Positions 1-8,485 of a stretch of 47,149 nucleotides of DNA are shown here, one piece after another; within the stretch, counting starts at the first letter, position 1, and each line of letters opens with the position of its first letter. The position numbers and the translations under genes are program-made. This stretch comes from CAZTAR01 sp043813895 (GTDB taxonomy: Bacteria; Planctomycetota; Phycisphaerae; UBA1845; UTPLA1), in NCBI GenBank assembly GCA_043813895.1, contig JBDRKQ010000053.1, forward strand, positions 1-47,149, written 5' to 3'. The notes below the pieces were generated by a model. That model was not told where the DNA came from. It worked only from the letters and a program-made list of their open reading frames with translations, and did not search any database.

Positions 1-41
1 GGCCGACGGGGAATAATGAGAGGTCCCTCCTTGCAGGGTGG

Positions 42-143
42 CATGCTTTCACGCGACGTAGTCGCGGGTAAGCATGTTCAAGGTGGAGCAGACATGCCTA
101 CCCGTCCCGCTCGCGCGGGCCGTGAAGGCATGGCACCCGGCAT
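42..143. repeat. 102-bp bipartite palindromic repeat, copy 1
   Basis: The copy at 979-1080 is the same length and nearly identical. The unit holds two consecutive imperfect hairpins. The first pairs a catgctttcacgcgac arm with gtcgcgggtaagcatg; the second pairs catgcctacccgtcccgc with gcgggccgtgaaggcatg. It looks like a REP/BIME-type dispersed element. Together the two copies bracket the HEPN-like gene as direct repeats. Confidence 0.8.
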
Positions 144-276
144 CCACAAATCGAGCGCGTGTCGTTCGTCCTGTTCGGTCGGGAGATGCTTTCGTCGTTC
201 GAGACAGTTTTCGCAAGGCTGCAACCAGAACCGTAACGAAACCGGTTGACTACTACATTCTCGGGAGGACTTCGCG

Positions 277-948
277 ATGAGCGAGTTGGACGAGGAGTTT
301 GATTGGCCGGACAAGGGTCAGCGCATATCGAGATTCAAAGGCCCTCAAGATCGCAAGGCAGAAAGGACTGACACCCCTGCGCGCCCGCGCTCAGCGGCAT
401 TCAATGCCATGGTCAATCAGCATCGCGACGATCTCCACCGGGAAGCTTGGTTCTGGGCAGGGCATAACCTCGCGCGCGACATCGTCCAGCAGGGAGAACT
501 GAAGAAGTGGGATCCGACGCGCGAGTTCCGTGGCCTACTACTGCCGATGCTGTACTGCTATCGTCATTACCTGGAACTCGCGCTCAAGCATCTCATCGAA
601 GAGTTGGGTAGCCTTTCCAGGTTCCATTCGACGCTCGACCTCACAAAGACGCACCGTCTCATGCAGTTGTGGAATGCGGCCAAGGGACTTGCGAGCAACC
701 TCTTTGACGATGATGAGAACGACAAGAATGTCGAGCGGCTTCTCAACGAGTTTCATCAGTTCGACCCAAGTTCGCAGACTTTTCGCTACCGTCGGGACAA
801 GCACGGAAGGCCGCATGACGATTCAATCCCGAGCCCCGACTTGCTCGAACTCATCAGAGTGATGAAAGGATTGCGAAACTACTTCGAGCATTGGAAGGAC
901 CGCGTTTGGGAGTACAGACAGGGCATTGAGGATGTCGGCGAGTACTGA
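277..948 (+). CDS. HEPN-like hypothetical protein
   Basis: A 223-residue soluble protein with no signal peptide or membrane segment. A gggagga ribosome-binding site lies 6 nt before the ATG. The middle is helical, with a segment around residues 85-105 (LLLPMLYCYRHYLELALKHL) followed by THRLMQLWN. The C-terminal region ends in GLRNYFEHW, which matches the R-x4-H signature of HEPN domains, the fold found in many toxin and defence RNases. I do not recognise a named family, and the HEPN assignment is inference from this motif and the helical pattern. Base composition is near 50-52% GC in the lines counted by hand, against about 65% in mutS. The gene is flanked by direct 102-bp repeats, so recent acquisition is plausible. 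No partner antitoxin gene (for example an MNT nucleotidyltransferase) is adjacent. Confidence 0.6.
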   Translation: MSELDEEFDWPDKGQRISRFKGPQDRKAERTDTPARPRSAAFNAMVNQHRDDLHREAWFWAGHNLARDIVQQGELKKWDPTREFRGLLLPMLYCYRHYLELALKHLIEELGSLSRFHSTLDLTKTHRLMQLWNAAKGLASNLFDDDENDKNVERLLNEFHQFDPSSQTFRYRRDKHGRPHDDSIPSPDLLELIRVMKGLRNYFEHWKDRVWEYRQGIEDVGEY

Positions 949-978
949 TCGGATTCCTTGTGAGATGTCGCCGTGTGC

Positions 979-1080
979 CATGCTTTCACGCGACGGCGTC
1001 GCGGGTAAGCATGCTCGACATAGGGACGACATGCCTACCCGTCCCGCTTACGCGGGCCGTGAAGGCAGGGCACCCAGCAT
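979..1080. repeat. 102-bp bipartite palindromic repeat, copy 2
   Basis: Direct repeat of 42-143 with the same two-hairpin architecture and only scattered substitutions, mainly in the segment between the hairpins. It begins about 30 nt after the stop codon of the HEPN-like gene. Confidence 0.8.
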
Positions 1081-1246
1081 TCCGTTCGAGGTTGGTGCGG
1101 CGAGCCGCACCCTTCGGTGGCTGCTCTTCAGACCCACTCGCTTGCGCTCGGGGCTCGGATTGGCGACGGTATGTTCGGACCCTCGCTTGCGCTTCGGGCT
1201 GGTAAGGGTACTCGGCGCGGGGTTCGGATTGCGGTCGGAATGGGCG

Positions 1247-1430
1247 GTAGCGGCCGACGCCCCTGTCGGCCGTTGATGATCAGAGCCCCGACCGTGAGGG
1301 AGGGGTCAGCGCTCGCCAGGTTGGCCGTCATTGTTGCGCAGTGACCGCTTGCTGACGCGAGCGGCTCTCATTCTCGTCGGCCACGGGGGGCCGACGCTAC
1401 AAGACGTCCGACGCGGGGGTCGGACGCTAC
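1247..1430. repeat. Cluster of GTAGCG-type palindromic repeats
   Basis: Three short palindromes of the family GTAGCGKCCGACSCCC-(T/G)GTCGG-type lie at 1247-1272, 1376-1400 and 1406-1430. The last two are in inverse orientation to the first. Other members occur at 6713-6784, 15802-15823, 19016-19088, 23124-23232, 37217-37251 and 45410-45436. Confidence 0.75.
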
Positions 1431-1545
1431 GGCATAATCCCTTGTCCCTCGATCCCTTGTCCTTCGCCCGCCCCCTGGCCCCTCGGACCCTTGCGCCACC
1501 CTCGCGTGTGCAGCCACAAACATCGGCGGTATACTCCGCGCACAC

Positions 1546-2883
1546 ATGCACTCACCACGTTCCAGAACCCGGCTGATCCTGCTGTTTGTTTGCGTGCTGA
1601 TCTACGCCGGAACCGTACTCGCCGTGGGGGCCTATCGCGCGCGGACGGACCAGTCTTCAACCAGCGACTTTGACGACTTCTACTTGACGGCAAAGCATTT
1701 CAGGCAGACCGGGCAACTTGTGGATACGTATGGCGTCCACAACTACCTGCCGTTCTTCGTTCTGCTCATGACGCCGTTTTCGTTCCTGCCGATCACGGTC
1801 GCGAGCGTGGTGTTCAACGGGCTATCGCTGGGCGGGTTTCTTCTCAGCGTGCGGCTGATCGACGGTTGGATGATCTCGGGGGACACTGAGGCGCGCGGGC
1901 CGCCTGTGTGGCTGCGGATCGGGGCGACGGTCGGGATGGTGCTGGTCTATGTGACGGGATGTCTCGTCATCGGCCAGATGGCGCTCTTCACGTTGACGAT
2001 GCTCGTATTCGTCTGGCAGAGCGTCGAGACGCGCCATCCCGGAGCCGGGGGTTTCTGGCTGGCGTTGGCGATCTCCACAAAAGTCTATCCGGCGGTGCTG
2101 ATTCTGTTCTTCCTCCTGAAGCGGCAGTGGCTGCTGGTGTTTTCCACGGCGGCGTGGCTGGTGGTCATGAACGCGATCCTGCCGACGGCCGCCCTGGGCG
2201 TGGGGGCAAGCCGACAGGCTTACGTCGAGTTCTGGCATCAGAGTGTGCTAGGGCAAAGCAGCCAGCGCCTAGCCGTCATCGATTCGAACAAGATGAGCTA
2301 CACGAACCAGTCGGCGGCGATTGTGGCCAGACGTCTCACCCACCCGACCGACAGCGGCGTCGACCAACCCGACGGATCGCCGCGGTTCATCAACGTTGTG
2401 AACTGGGACGCGACGCCGGTCGGGATCGGGCCGTTGCGGATGGCTCCAGTTCAATGGCTGTTGTGGGGCTTTCAAGGGCTGGCCGTCCTCTGCGCGGTTG
2501 GCGTCTGCCGGCATGGCATGAGGCGGATCTCCATGGCACGGGCCAGGCACGAGTTTGCCGCTTTCGTCGTGCTCTCGCTTTTGCTCTCGCCGATTGTCTG
2601 GAGCTTCTACTACAGCGTGTGCTACCTGCCGTTGGCGCTGGTCAACCGGCATGGTCTCGAACAGTGGCGGGGGGGGGCGCCGCCTGACGGGCTCCTTGGT
2701 CATCGCCGTCTGCTGGTGGTTGCTCGCGGCGGCCGTCGCGATTTCGTTCGCTCGGATGTGCGGCGTTCACCTGTTCGGCCTCGTGATCCTCTTCGGGGGA
2801 CTGCTGGCATTGGCGGGTCTGCACGGCCGACGCCCGTGAGCGGAGGCTGGCCTGCCCCGCCGGGCTGGTACCGCGTTTTATAA
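1546..2883 (+). CDS. GT87-family (DUF2029-like) membrane glycosyltransferase, frame broken near the C-terminus
   Basis: A polytopic membrane protein. An N-terminal transmembrane helix (about residues 10-30) is followed by the acidic motif DFDDFYLTAKHF (41-52) and NYLPFFVLLMTPFSFLP (66-82). This is the arrangement seen in GT87 polyprenyl-phosphate-dependent mannosyl/arabinosyl-type transferases. Further hydrophobic helices continue to about residue 370. The reading frame then enters a run of nine G (2669-2677), and the remaining residues become Arg/Gly/Pro-rich and non-membrane. One base over, the frame gives a hydrophobic helix (SLVIAVCWWLLAAAVAISF) and ends at 2839. Removing one G would therefore yield a coherent protein of about 430 residues. 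I infer a sequencing error, a frameshift mutation or slippage at the G tract. The likely role is lipid-linked sugar transfer at the inner membrane. Confidence 0.75.
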   Translation: MHSPRSRTRLILLFVCVLIYAGTVLAVGAYRARTDQSSTSDFDDFYLTAKHFRQTGQLVDTYGVHNYLPFFVLLMTPFSFLPITVASVVFNGLSLGGFLLSVRLIDGWMISGDTEARGPPVWLRIGATVGMVLVYVTGCLVIGQMALFTLTMLVFVWQSVETRHPGAGGFWLALAISTKVYPAVLILFFLLKRQWLLVFSTAAWLVVMNAILPTAALGVGASRQAYVEFWHQSVLGQSSQRLAVIDSNKMSYTNQSAAIVARRLTHPTDSGVDQPDGSPRFINVVNWDATPVGIGPLRMAPVQWLLWGFQGLAVLCAVGVCRHGMRRISMARARHEFAAFVVLSLLLSPIVWSFYYSVCYLPLALVNRHGLEQWRGGAPPDGLLGHRRLLVVARGGRRDFVRSDVRRSPVRPRDPLRGTAGIGGSARPTPVSGGWPAPPGWYRVL

Positions 2884-3254
2884 GCAGTACGATAAGACGC
2901 TCTGCCGAGAGTCCCTTCTCGGCACCGGCCTGAGGGCCGAGAAAGGACTCTCGGCCCAGCGAATCGTCGTCGGGCGGAAACGATGGGTGGGTGGCAGGTC
3001 GCTTGGTCGGGGTGATGAGGTCGACCTGCCACCCCAGGGGGTACCGGAGGGACAAGGTATCTAATCACGCTCACACGGTGGGCGATATCCCCATGATGGC
3101 CCGGCTGACAGGGATTGCAACTCGAAAACCGCGCCAGAGTGCCAATCTAGGTGGCACAGCTAGGCAAAAAAAATCGGCCGAAAGCGGTTTGCTTGCCGAT
3201 CGTGGCCGCGGCCCCTACATTCGGTGTGCTCAATCGGAGGATCGGACGCGTCGC
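2884..3254. other. Spacer upstream of mutS
   Basis: It contains the 52-bp hairpin repeat and a short 6-bp-stem hairpin (3139-3157, gtgcca/tggcac) followed by an A-rich run. The mutS frame is open back to 2991, but those codons look non-coding (Arg/Gly-rich, no conservation with MutS), so I treat this as leader. No confident promoter was identified. Confidence 0.5.
2904..2955. terminator. Long hairpin after the glycosyltransferase gene (dispersed repeat)
   Basis: A 20-bp near-perfect stem (arms 2904-2923 and 2936-2955, gccgagagtcc-type) with a 12-nt loop lies 21 nt after the 2883 stop. It may act as a terminator, but it lacks a U tract. The same 52-bp element recurs at 28537-28588, so it is also a repeat family. 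A shorter relative is at 33945-33964. Confidence 0.6.
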
Positions 3255-6158
3255 ATGGACCCAAACGCCGCCAACTTGAAAGCTCCCATTTCGGCATCCG
3301 AGGCTGCCGAGCAAGCAGCCGACGGGCCGACCGCCATCGAGCATGAGGCCAACGAGCAACAGCCCGGCGGTGGGCAAGATGCCCTCAACAAGGAGGCCGG
3401 TCGGAAGATCGCCCGGGCAAAAGCCGGCCGACAGACGCCGCCGCGGACTTCCCTCACGCCGGCGATGCAGCAGTACCTCGAGCAGAAGCAGCAGGTCGGT
3501 GATGCGATCTTGCTCTTCCGCATGGGGGACTTCTACGAGACTTTTTTCGACGATGCCAAGACGATCGCTCGCGTGCTGGGTCTGACGCTGACGGCGAGGA
3601 ACAAAAACAGCGGGAGCCCAATCCCGTTGGCGGGCGTCCCGTACCACGCCGTGGATGGCTACATCGCGAAGCTGGTTGCGGCCGGGTACAAGGTCGCGAT
3701 CAGTGAGCAGCAGGAAGACCCCCGACTGGCCAAGGGGGTCGTCAGGCGCGGCGTCGAACGCATCATCACGCCTGGCACGCTGACGGACGAAGCGCTGCTC
3801 GACGAACGCCGGAACAACTACCTCGCTGCGGTCTGTCCTTCTCGCGGCCGACGCACGGCCGGGCTAACCGGCTTGGCGTGCGTCGAGCTGGCGAGCGGCC
3901 GCTTCTTCGCCCAGATGGTACGGGCGGACGAGCTGTCAGACGAGCTTGCCCGCCTGCGACCGGCAGAGTTGCTAGCGCCCGAGTCGGACATGGAAGCGGA
4001 AGACCCGTTCACGGAGTCACTCCGGGGGATGCTGGAGACGGCAGTCTCGCCTCGTCCGCCACATGTGTTCGATCCGCACATGGCGGAGCGCCGCATCTGC
4101 GAACAATTCAGCGTGTCCAGCGTGGCAGGCTTCGGCTTCGACGCCTTCGATGAATCGCTCTGCGCGGCCGCGGCGATCCTCGAATACCTGCAGGAAACAC
4201 AGAAGTCGGCCCTGCGGCACATCCTCAAGATCGTTCCGCATCAGACGGCTGATCGCGTCATGATCGACCAATCCGCCCTTCGTGCGCTCGAAGTGGAGCA
4301 AACGCTCCGCGACGGAGCGAGAGAGGGCACGCTGCTTAGCGCAATCGACATGACCAGCGGGGCGATGGGGGCAAGACGGCTCCGCGAGTGGCTGTGTTTT
4401 CCGGTGCTGAACTGCGGGGAGATCCGCTGCCGCCAGGAGGCGATCGCGAGCCTTCGCGGTGAGCCCGACAGGCTGCGGCGCTTGCGAGAACTTCTGGGCG
4501 GAATCGGCGATATCGAGCGGATATCCGCCCGGTTGGGCGTGGGCCGCGCTTCGCCGCGAGACCTGGTCTTGCTGGGCGAAGCCCTGAAACGATGCGGGAC
4601 AATGTCGGAGCTGATCGGCCCACCGGTCCGGGCCGCGGCGGTAGACGCAGAGGATCTGTTGACCCGGCTCGCGGGTTCGCTGAGCGGACACGAGGAACTG
4701 GTGGTTTTTCTGGGCGGTGCATTGAAGGCGGACGCGCCCTCGATCGTTCGCGATGGTGGCTACATCGCCGACGGGTTTGACGGGGAACTAGACCGCCTGC
4801 GGAACATCGCGAGAGAGGGCCATCAATGGCTGGCGGCGTTCCAGGCCCGCGAGGCCCAGCGGACGAAGATACCGACGCTCAAAGTAGGCTACAACTCGGT
4901 TTTCGGATACTACATCGAGATCACCCATCAACACCGCGACAAGGTCCCGGCGGACTACGTTCGCAAGCAGACGATCCGGAATGCCGAGCGCTACATCACC
5001 GACGAGTTGAAGCGGCATGAAAGCGAGGTGCTCGGCGCGGCGGACAAGGCGAATCAACTGGAACTCGATCTGTTCAACAAGATTCGAGATCGTGTGGCGG
5101 ACGCGCTGCCCCGGCTTCGCGAGACCGCGGATGGCGTTGCCGTACTCGACGTGCTGGCCGGGTTGTCCGAGCTTTCGCGTCGGCGGGATTACTGCCGGCC
5201 GGAGGTTGTTCCGCACGACGGTGATGGTGGCGCGGGGGACTCTGCGTGCGGCGTCCTGGAGATCGTGGACGGCCGTCATCCTGTGCTCGACGCAACGCTT
5301 GGGGAACAGTTCGTGCCGAACGACTGCCGCCTATCGAGCGACGAGAACAGGCTGCTGGTCATCACGGGTCCCAACATGGCGGGTAAGTCCACGTACATCC
5401 GGCAGGTTGCCCTGCTTGTGTTGCTAGCGCAAACAGGCAGCTACGTTCCGGCCAAGTCGATGCGTTGGAGCCCGGTGGACAGGATATTCGCCCGCGTGGG
5501 CGCGAGCGACGAGTTGGCTCGGGGGCAGTCGACGTTCATGGTCGAGATGGTGGAGACGGCCCGAATCCTGAACAACGCAACGAGCCGCTCGCTGGTGATC
5601 CTGGACGAGATCGGTCGGGGCACGAGCACATACGACGGTCTTGCGCTTGCCTGGGCCGTGACCGAGCACATCGCGGGCCGAATCGGTTGCCGGACGCTGT
5701 TCGCGACGCACTACCACGAACTCACGGACCTGGCGGAGTCGCTGCCCGGCGTAGCGAACTTCAATGTCGCGGTACATGAGGCACTGCGGCCGGCGGGGCT
5801 GGGGCGCGATATCGTGTTCCTCCACAAGATCGTGCCCGGCGCGACGGACCGGAGCTACGGCGTCCACGTGGCGGCGATGGCGGGTCTGCCGGCCAGCGTG
5901 CTCAAACGAAGCGAGGTGATACTGGCGGAACTGGAACGCGGGTTTGCGAACAAATCCCACGGAGATGCCGAGGGAGGTGGAAGCCGTGGCCGTGCGCAAT
6001 CGAACCAACTGCTCCTGTTTCCGGCGGCCGACCCGATGCCCGAGTGGTGGCGGGAGCTTGTGGACGCATTGGGCGAGGTGGACGTGGAGCGGACGACGCC
6101 CGTGGAGGCGATCTCGATTCTGCAACGGCTCCAGAGCCTGCTGCGCGACAAACCGTGA
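3255..6158 (+). CDS. mutS: DNA mismatch repair protein MutS
   Basis: MutS recognises base mismatches and small loops and uses ATP to recruit MutL. From the chosen ATG the protein is 967 residues. It has a low-complexity Ala/Gln-rich extension of about 65 residues before the usual start of the family (TPAMQQYLEQK). The mismatch-wedging Phe-x-Glu is GDFYE at 91-95. The Walker A motif GPNMAGKST is at 705-713, and the Walker B motif LVILDE is at 780-785 followed by GRGTSTYDG. The C-terminus holds the helix-turn-helix dimerisation region and a short tail. The 3255 start was chosen because a GGAGG-like site precedes it and upstream codons lack MutS similarity. An earlier start at 2991 or 3096 is formally open. 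The length is slightly above the usual 850-900, mainly because of the N-terminal extension. Confidence 0.95.
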   Translation: MDPNAANLKAPISASEAAEQAADGPTAIEHEANEQQPGGGQDALNKEAGRKIARAKAGRQTPPRTSLTPAMQQYLEQKQQVGDAILLFRMGDFYETFFDDAKTIARVLGLTLTARNKNSGSPIPLAGVPYHAVDGYIAKLVAAGYKVAISEQQEDPRLAKGVVRRGVERIITPGTLTDEALLDERRNNYLAAVCPSRGRRTAGLTGLACVELASGRFFAQMVRADELSDELARLRPAELLAPESDMEAEDPFTESLRGMLETAVSPRPPHVFDPHMAERRICEQFSVSSVAGFGFDAFDESLCAAAAILEYLQETQKSALRHILKIVPHQTADRVMIDQSALRALEVEQTLRDGAREGTLLSAIDMTSGAMGARRLREWLCFPVLNCGEIRCRQEAIASLRGEPDRLRRLRELLGGIGDIERISARLGVGRASPRDLVLLGEALKRCGTMSELIGPPVRAAAVDAEDLLTRLAGSLSGHEELVVFLGGALKADAPSIVRDGGYIADGFDGELDRLRNIAREGHQWLAAFQAREAQRTKIPTLKVGYNSVFGYYIEITHQHRDKVPADYVRKQTIRNAERYITDELKRHESEVLGAADKANQLELDLFNKIRDRVADALPRLRETADGVAVLDVLAGLSELSRRRDYCRPEVVPHDGDGGAGDSACGVLEIVDGRHPVLDATLGEQFVPNDCRLSSDENRLLVITGPNMAGKSTYIRQVALLVLLAQTGSYVPAKSMRWSPVDRIFARVGASDELARGQSTFMVEMVETARILNNATSRSLVILDEIGRGTSTYDGLALAWAVTEHIAGRIGCRTLFATHYHELTDLAESLPGVANFNVAVHEALRPAGLGRDIVFLHKIVPGATDRSYGVHVAAMAGLPASVLKRSEVILAELERGFANKSHGDAEGGGSRGRAQSNQLLLFPAADPMPEWWRELVDALGEVDVERTTPVEAISILQRLQSLLRDKP

Positions 6159-6253
6159 CGGGAAGAACCTGCGGACTGAGAGCATTCGTCGAGGCTATGG
6201 GAATGGCAGGAACAACGAACTGCGTGAAGACAGCGAACAGATGGAGAAGAACT

Positions 6254-6685
6254 ATGAATTGCAATTTGGCAACACTGTGCGGCTTTGGGTTGATGATCTT
6301 CGGCCTAGGCTGTAGCGCATCGGATCGGCCGTGCCCAGTGGCGGCGTTCGACGAGTTGAGCAAGCGGGCGCTGAACAGCGATGTGGAGTACGTCCGCGCT
6401 CGGCTGTCCCCGGCGTTCGTGAAGCAAGCCGGAGGCGACGAGGCTGCACTGGCGTCGGATGAGTTCGTACGAAGCATGATGTCACAGCTTCAGGTCTGCC
6501 GCGCGTTGTCCTCAGAGGCGGTCGCGGACGATCCGGACAAGGTCGTCCTCCGGGTCGCGGGGATACAATCGGGCCGTGTGTGGGAACACCGGTTCGACAT
6601 GACCTACGACCGGAAGATCGGTTGGCAATTGGCGAGTGACGGACACGACTCGCGGCCGATGCATCAGCAGCCCGAGAAGAAGTAG
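6254..6685 (+). CDS. Small putative lipoprotein, function unknown
   Basis: A 143-residue protein with a hydrophobic N-terminus (ATLCGFGLMIFGLGC) that ends in a cysteine at about residue 20. This resembles a lipoprotein signal peptide, although the residues before the Cys (GLG) are a weak lipobox. The mature part is a compact mixed domain (DELSKRALNSDVEYVRARL... VWEHRFDMTYDRKIGWQLAS) reminiscent of small NTF2-like or DUF-type secreted domains, but I do not recognise a family. The ATG at 6254 follows ggagaa at a 6-nt gap, and the frame is open further upstream without support. It starts 95 nt after mutS on the same strand and may be co-transcribed. Confidence 0.6.
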   Translation: MNCNLATLCGFGLMIFGLGCSASDRPCPVAAFDELSKRALNSDVEYVRARLSPAFVKQAGGDEAALASDEFVRSMMSQLQVCRALSSEAVADDPDKVVLRVAGIQSGRVWEHRFDMTYDRKIGWQLASDGHDSRPMHQQPEKK

Positions 6686-6712
6686 CCCCGGCCTTTCCGA
6701 TGGCCGTCAAGG

Positions 6713-6784
6713 GTAGCGTCCGACCCCCGTGTCGGACGACGAATGTCAACGGTCTCCCCAGCCGACAGGGGCGTCGGCCGCTAC
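6713..6784. repeat. Facing pair of GTAGCG-type palindromes
   Basis: Two palindromes (6713-6737 and 6761-6784) lie head to head between the convergent lipoprotein and AAA+ genes. The GTAGCG ends point outward and the pair could fold into one long structure. It may serve as a bidirectional terminator. Confidence 0.65.
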
Positions 6785-6802
6785 GGAAGAACACGGGCCG
6801 CT

Positions 6803-8290
6803 CTAATCCGCAGGCACGCACCGGTGAGTAGCCCAGTTGCGCAGTGCGTCGACGCGCTCGGCCATCGTAACCGAGAGCGGGGGCGACTCGCGCAGGACGG
6901 TGGAGATCGCCTCGGTCGACATAGATTCGTCGCGCGCGGAGGTCTCGTAGATCGCAGAGAGGATCGCCTGCTCGATCTCCGCCCCGCTGTAGCCCTCTGA
7001 AGCCGAGACCAGCGCATCCAGGTCGAGCAGCGACGGATCACATTCCCGCTTTCGCAGGTGGATGGCGAATATCTGCTTCCGCGTCTCTTCGCCGGGCAGA
7101 TCCACAAAGAATACCTCGTCGAACCGGCCCTTTCGCAGCAACTCCGGCGGCAGGGCCTCGATGTCGTTCGCAGTCGCCACGAGGAACACAGGCTCGCGAT
7201 GCTCCTGCATCCACGTGAGCAGCGAGCCAAACATCCGTTGCGAGAGCCCGCCGTCCGTACTCCTACTTGCGGCCGATGCAAAGGCCTTTTCGATTTCGTC
7301 GACCCACAGAATGACCGGCGCCATTCTCTCCGCCTGCCGGAATGCGTCTCGCAGGCGGCGTTCGGACTCTCCGATGTAGCGATCGTACAATGCCCCGACG
7401 TCCATCCGCAGCAAAGGCCGTTGCCAAGCCGTCGCGATCGCCTTGGCGCAGAAGCTCTTGCCTGCCCCTTGTACGCCGAGGAGCAAGACGCCACGCGGAG
7501 CAGGCATGCCGAGACCGTGTCCACCGCCGGTTATCGCCTTCTCCCGCACGGCGAGCCAACGCTTCAGCCGCTTCATGCCGCCGATCTCGTCGATATCAAC
7601 GGGCGCCTCCACGAACTCCAACAAACCGCCGTGGCGCAGTGCTTCTCTCTTGCCGGCGAGGACGGTGTTGATGTCGGAAGCGTCGAAACGCCGGTCTTCC
7701 GCCACGCAGTCGTTGATGATCTGCGCGACCTGGCGGCGCGTCAGGCCCTGGAGGTTTCGGAGGATCGCCCGGAAGGCGCTGCGCTTGATGTCAACTTCGA
7801 TACCCTTGCTGAGAAACCAACTTCTGAGCCGGTCGCGAACGGTCTTCTCCAGCTCCGCCTCGTCGGGAAGGGACAACTCGAACCGCGTCGCGTATGTCGA
7901 CACGACCGGAGGCAGTTCGTCGCGCGGATCGATCAGGACCAACGTGCTGCCGGTCCGGCGGAAATGCTCGATCACGTCCCGCAGCACGCGAAGCGTCCGC
8001 TCGTCCCTCAGGTGCCCGGCGAGGTCCAGCATCACGCAGATGAGCGGTTCGGTGTTCTTCAAGAGCGTGTACAGGGCTGCAGCCGGGGGCTCCGTCTCGG
8101 TGTGCTCCGAAGTATCGAGAAGTGTTCGATCGCGCAGGCCGCCCAAGACGGACCACATCTGCAACGGTTCGCCCATCGCCATCGCCGCTTCGTCGATGAG
8201 GCTCAGCGCTTCGGATTCCTCATGGGTCGGTATGAAGATGCAGGGGTGTCCGGCCTTGATAAGTCGTTCGAGTTGTTCTCGATCCTGCAC
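6803..8290 (-). CDS. AAA+ ATPase, Ycf46-like
   Basis: A 495-residue cytoplasmic ATPase. The N-terminal half (residues 1-220) is a degenerate nucleotide-binding-like domain (GHPCIFIPTHEESEAL, then LICVMLDLAGHL). The C-terminal half is a canonical AAA+ module. It has IGGMKRLKRWL before the P-loop, Walker A GVQGAGKS at 272-279, Walker B VILWVDE at 326-332, a sensor region VFLVATANDIEALPPELLRKGRFDE, and the lid with YSGAEIEQAI. This architecture matches the Ycf46/FtsH-like AAA+ family of cyanobacteria and other bacteria, whose substrate is poorly defined. No peptidase domain follows. The gene stands alone on the minus strand, and its 3' end abuts a palindrome pair. Confidence 0.85.
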   Translation of the reverse strand: MQDREQLERLIKAGHPCIFIPTHEESEALSLIDEAAMAMGEPLQMWSVLGGLRDRTLLDTSEHTETEPPAAALYTLLKNTEPLICVMLDLAGHLRDERTLRVLRDVIEHFRRTGSTLVLIDPRDELPPVVSTYATRFELSLPDEAELEKTVRDRLRSWFLSKGIEVDIKRSAFRAILRNLQGLTRRQVAQIINDCVAEDRRFDASDINTVLAGKREALRHGGLLEFVEAPVDIDEIGGMKRLKRWLAVREKAITGGGHGLGMPAPRGVLLLGVQGAGKSFCAKAIATAWQRPLLRMDVGALYDRYIGESERRLRDAFRQAERMAPVILWVDEIEKAFASAASRSTDGGLSQRMFGSLLTWMQEHREPVFLVATANDIEALPPELLRKGRFDEVFFVDLPGEETRKQIFAIHLRKRECDPSLLDLDALVSASEGYSGAEIEQAILSAIYETSARDESMSTEAISTVLRESPPLSVTMAERVDALRNWATHRCVPAD

Positions 8291-8360
8291 GACGCACCTC
8301 CTTCGGCGGGGACCTCGGAACGCGCCTGCTTTCGAACCGCAGGCTTCAGCGTGCGCGGTC

Positions 8361-8453
8361 GAAGAGCCCCGGACTTCAGTCCGCGCGGATGGTCTCGGCC
8401 TGAAGAGGTCTGTACCCTCAGACGGCCGTGCGGGCTGAAGCCCTCGGCTCTTC
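8361..8453. repeat. 26-nt inverted repeat pair (gaagagcccc family)
   Basis: Arms at 8361-8386 and 8428-8453 match as imperfect reverse complements over 26 nt. Each arm contains its own smaller palindrome around ggacttcagtcc or gggctgaagccc. It lies between the AAA+ gene start and the FG-GAP lipoprotein stop. Confidence 0.65.
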
Positions 8454-8485
8454 CAAGCGCGGACTGCGGCTGTTTCCAGCGTGTC

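Larger units (their letters stand above)
949..1545. other. Repeat-rich intergenic spacer, no gene seen
   Basis: No convincing coding region is present. The spacer carries the second 102-bp palindromic repeat (979-1080). A 24-nt stretch at 1180-1203 recurs as an exact reverse complement at 37146-37169. GTAGCG-type palindromes lie at 1247-1272, 1376-1400 and 1406-1430, and an inverted copy of the CAGAGCCGCGCGCGTCAGC-type repeat at 1343-1369. Confidence 0.7.
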
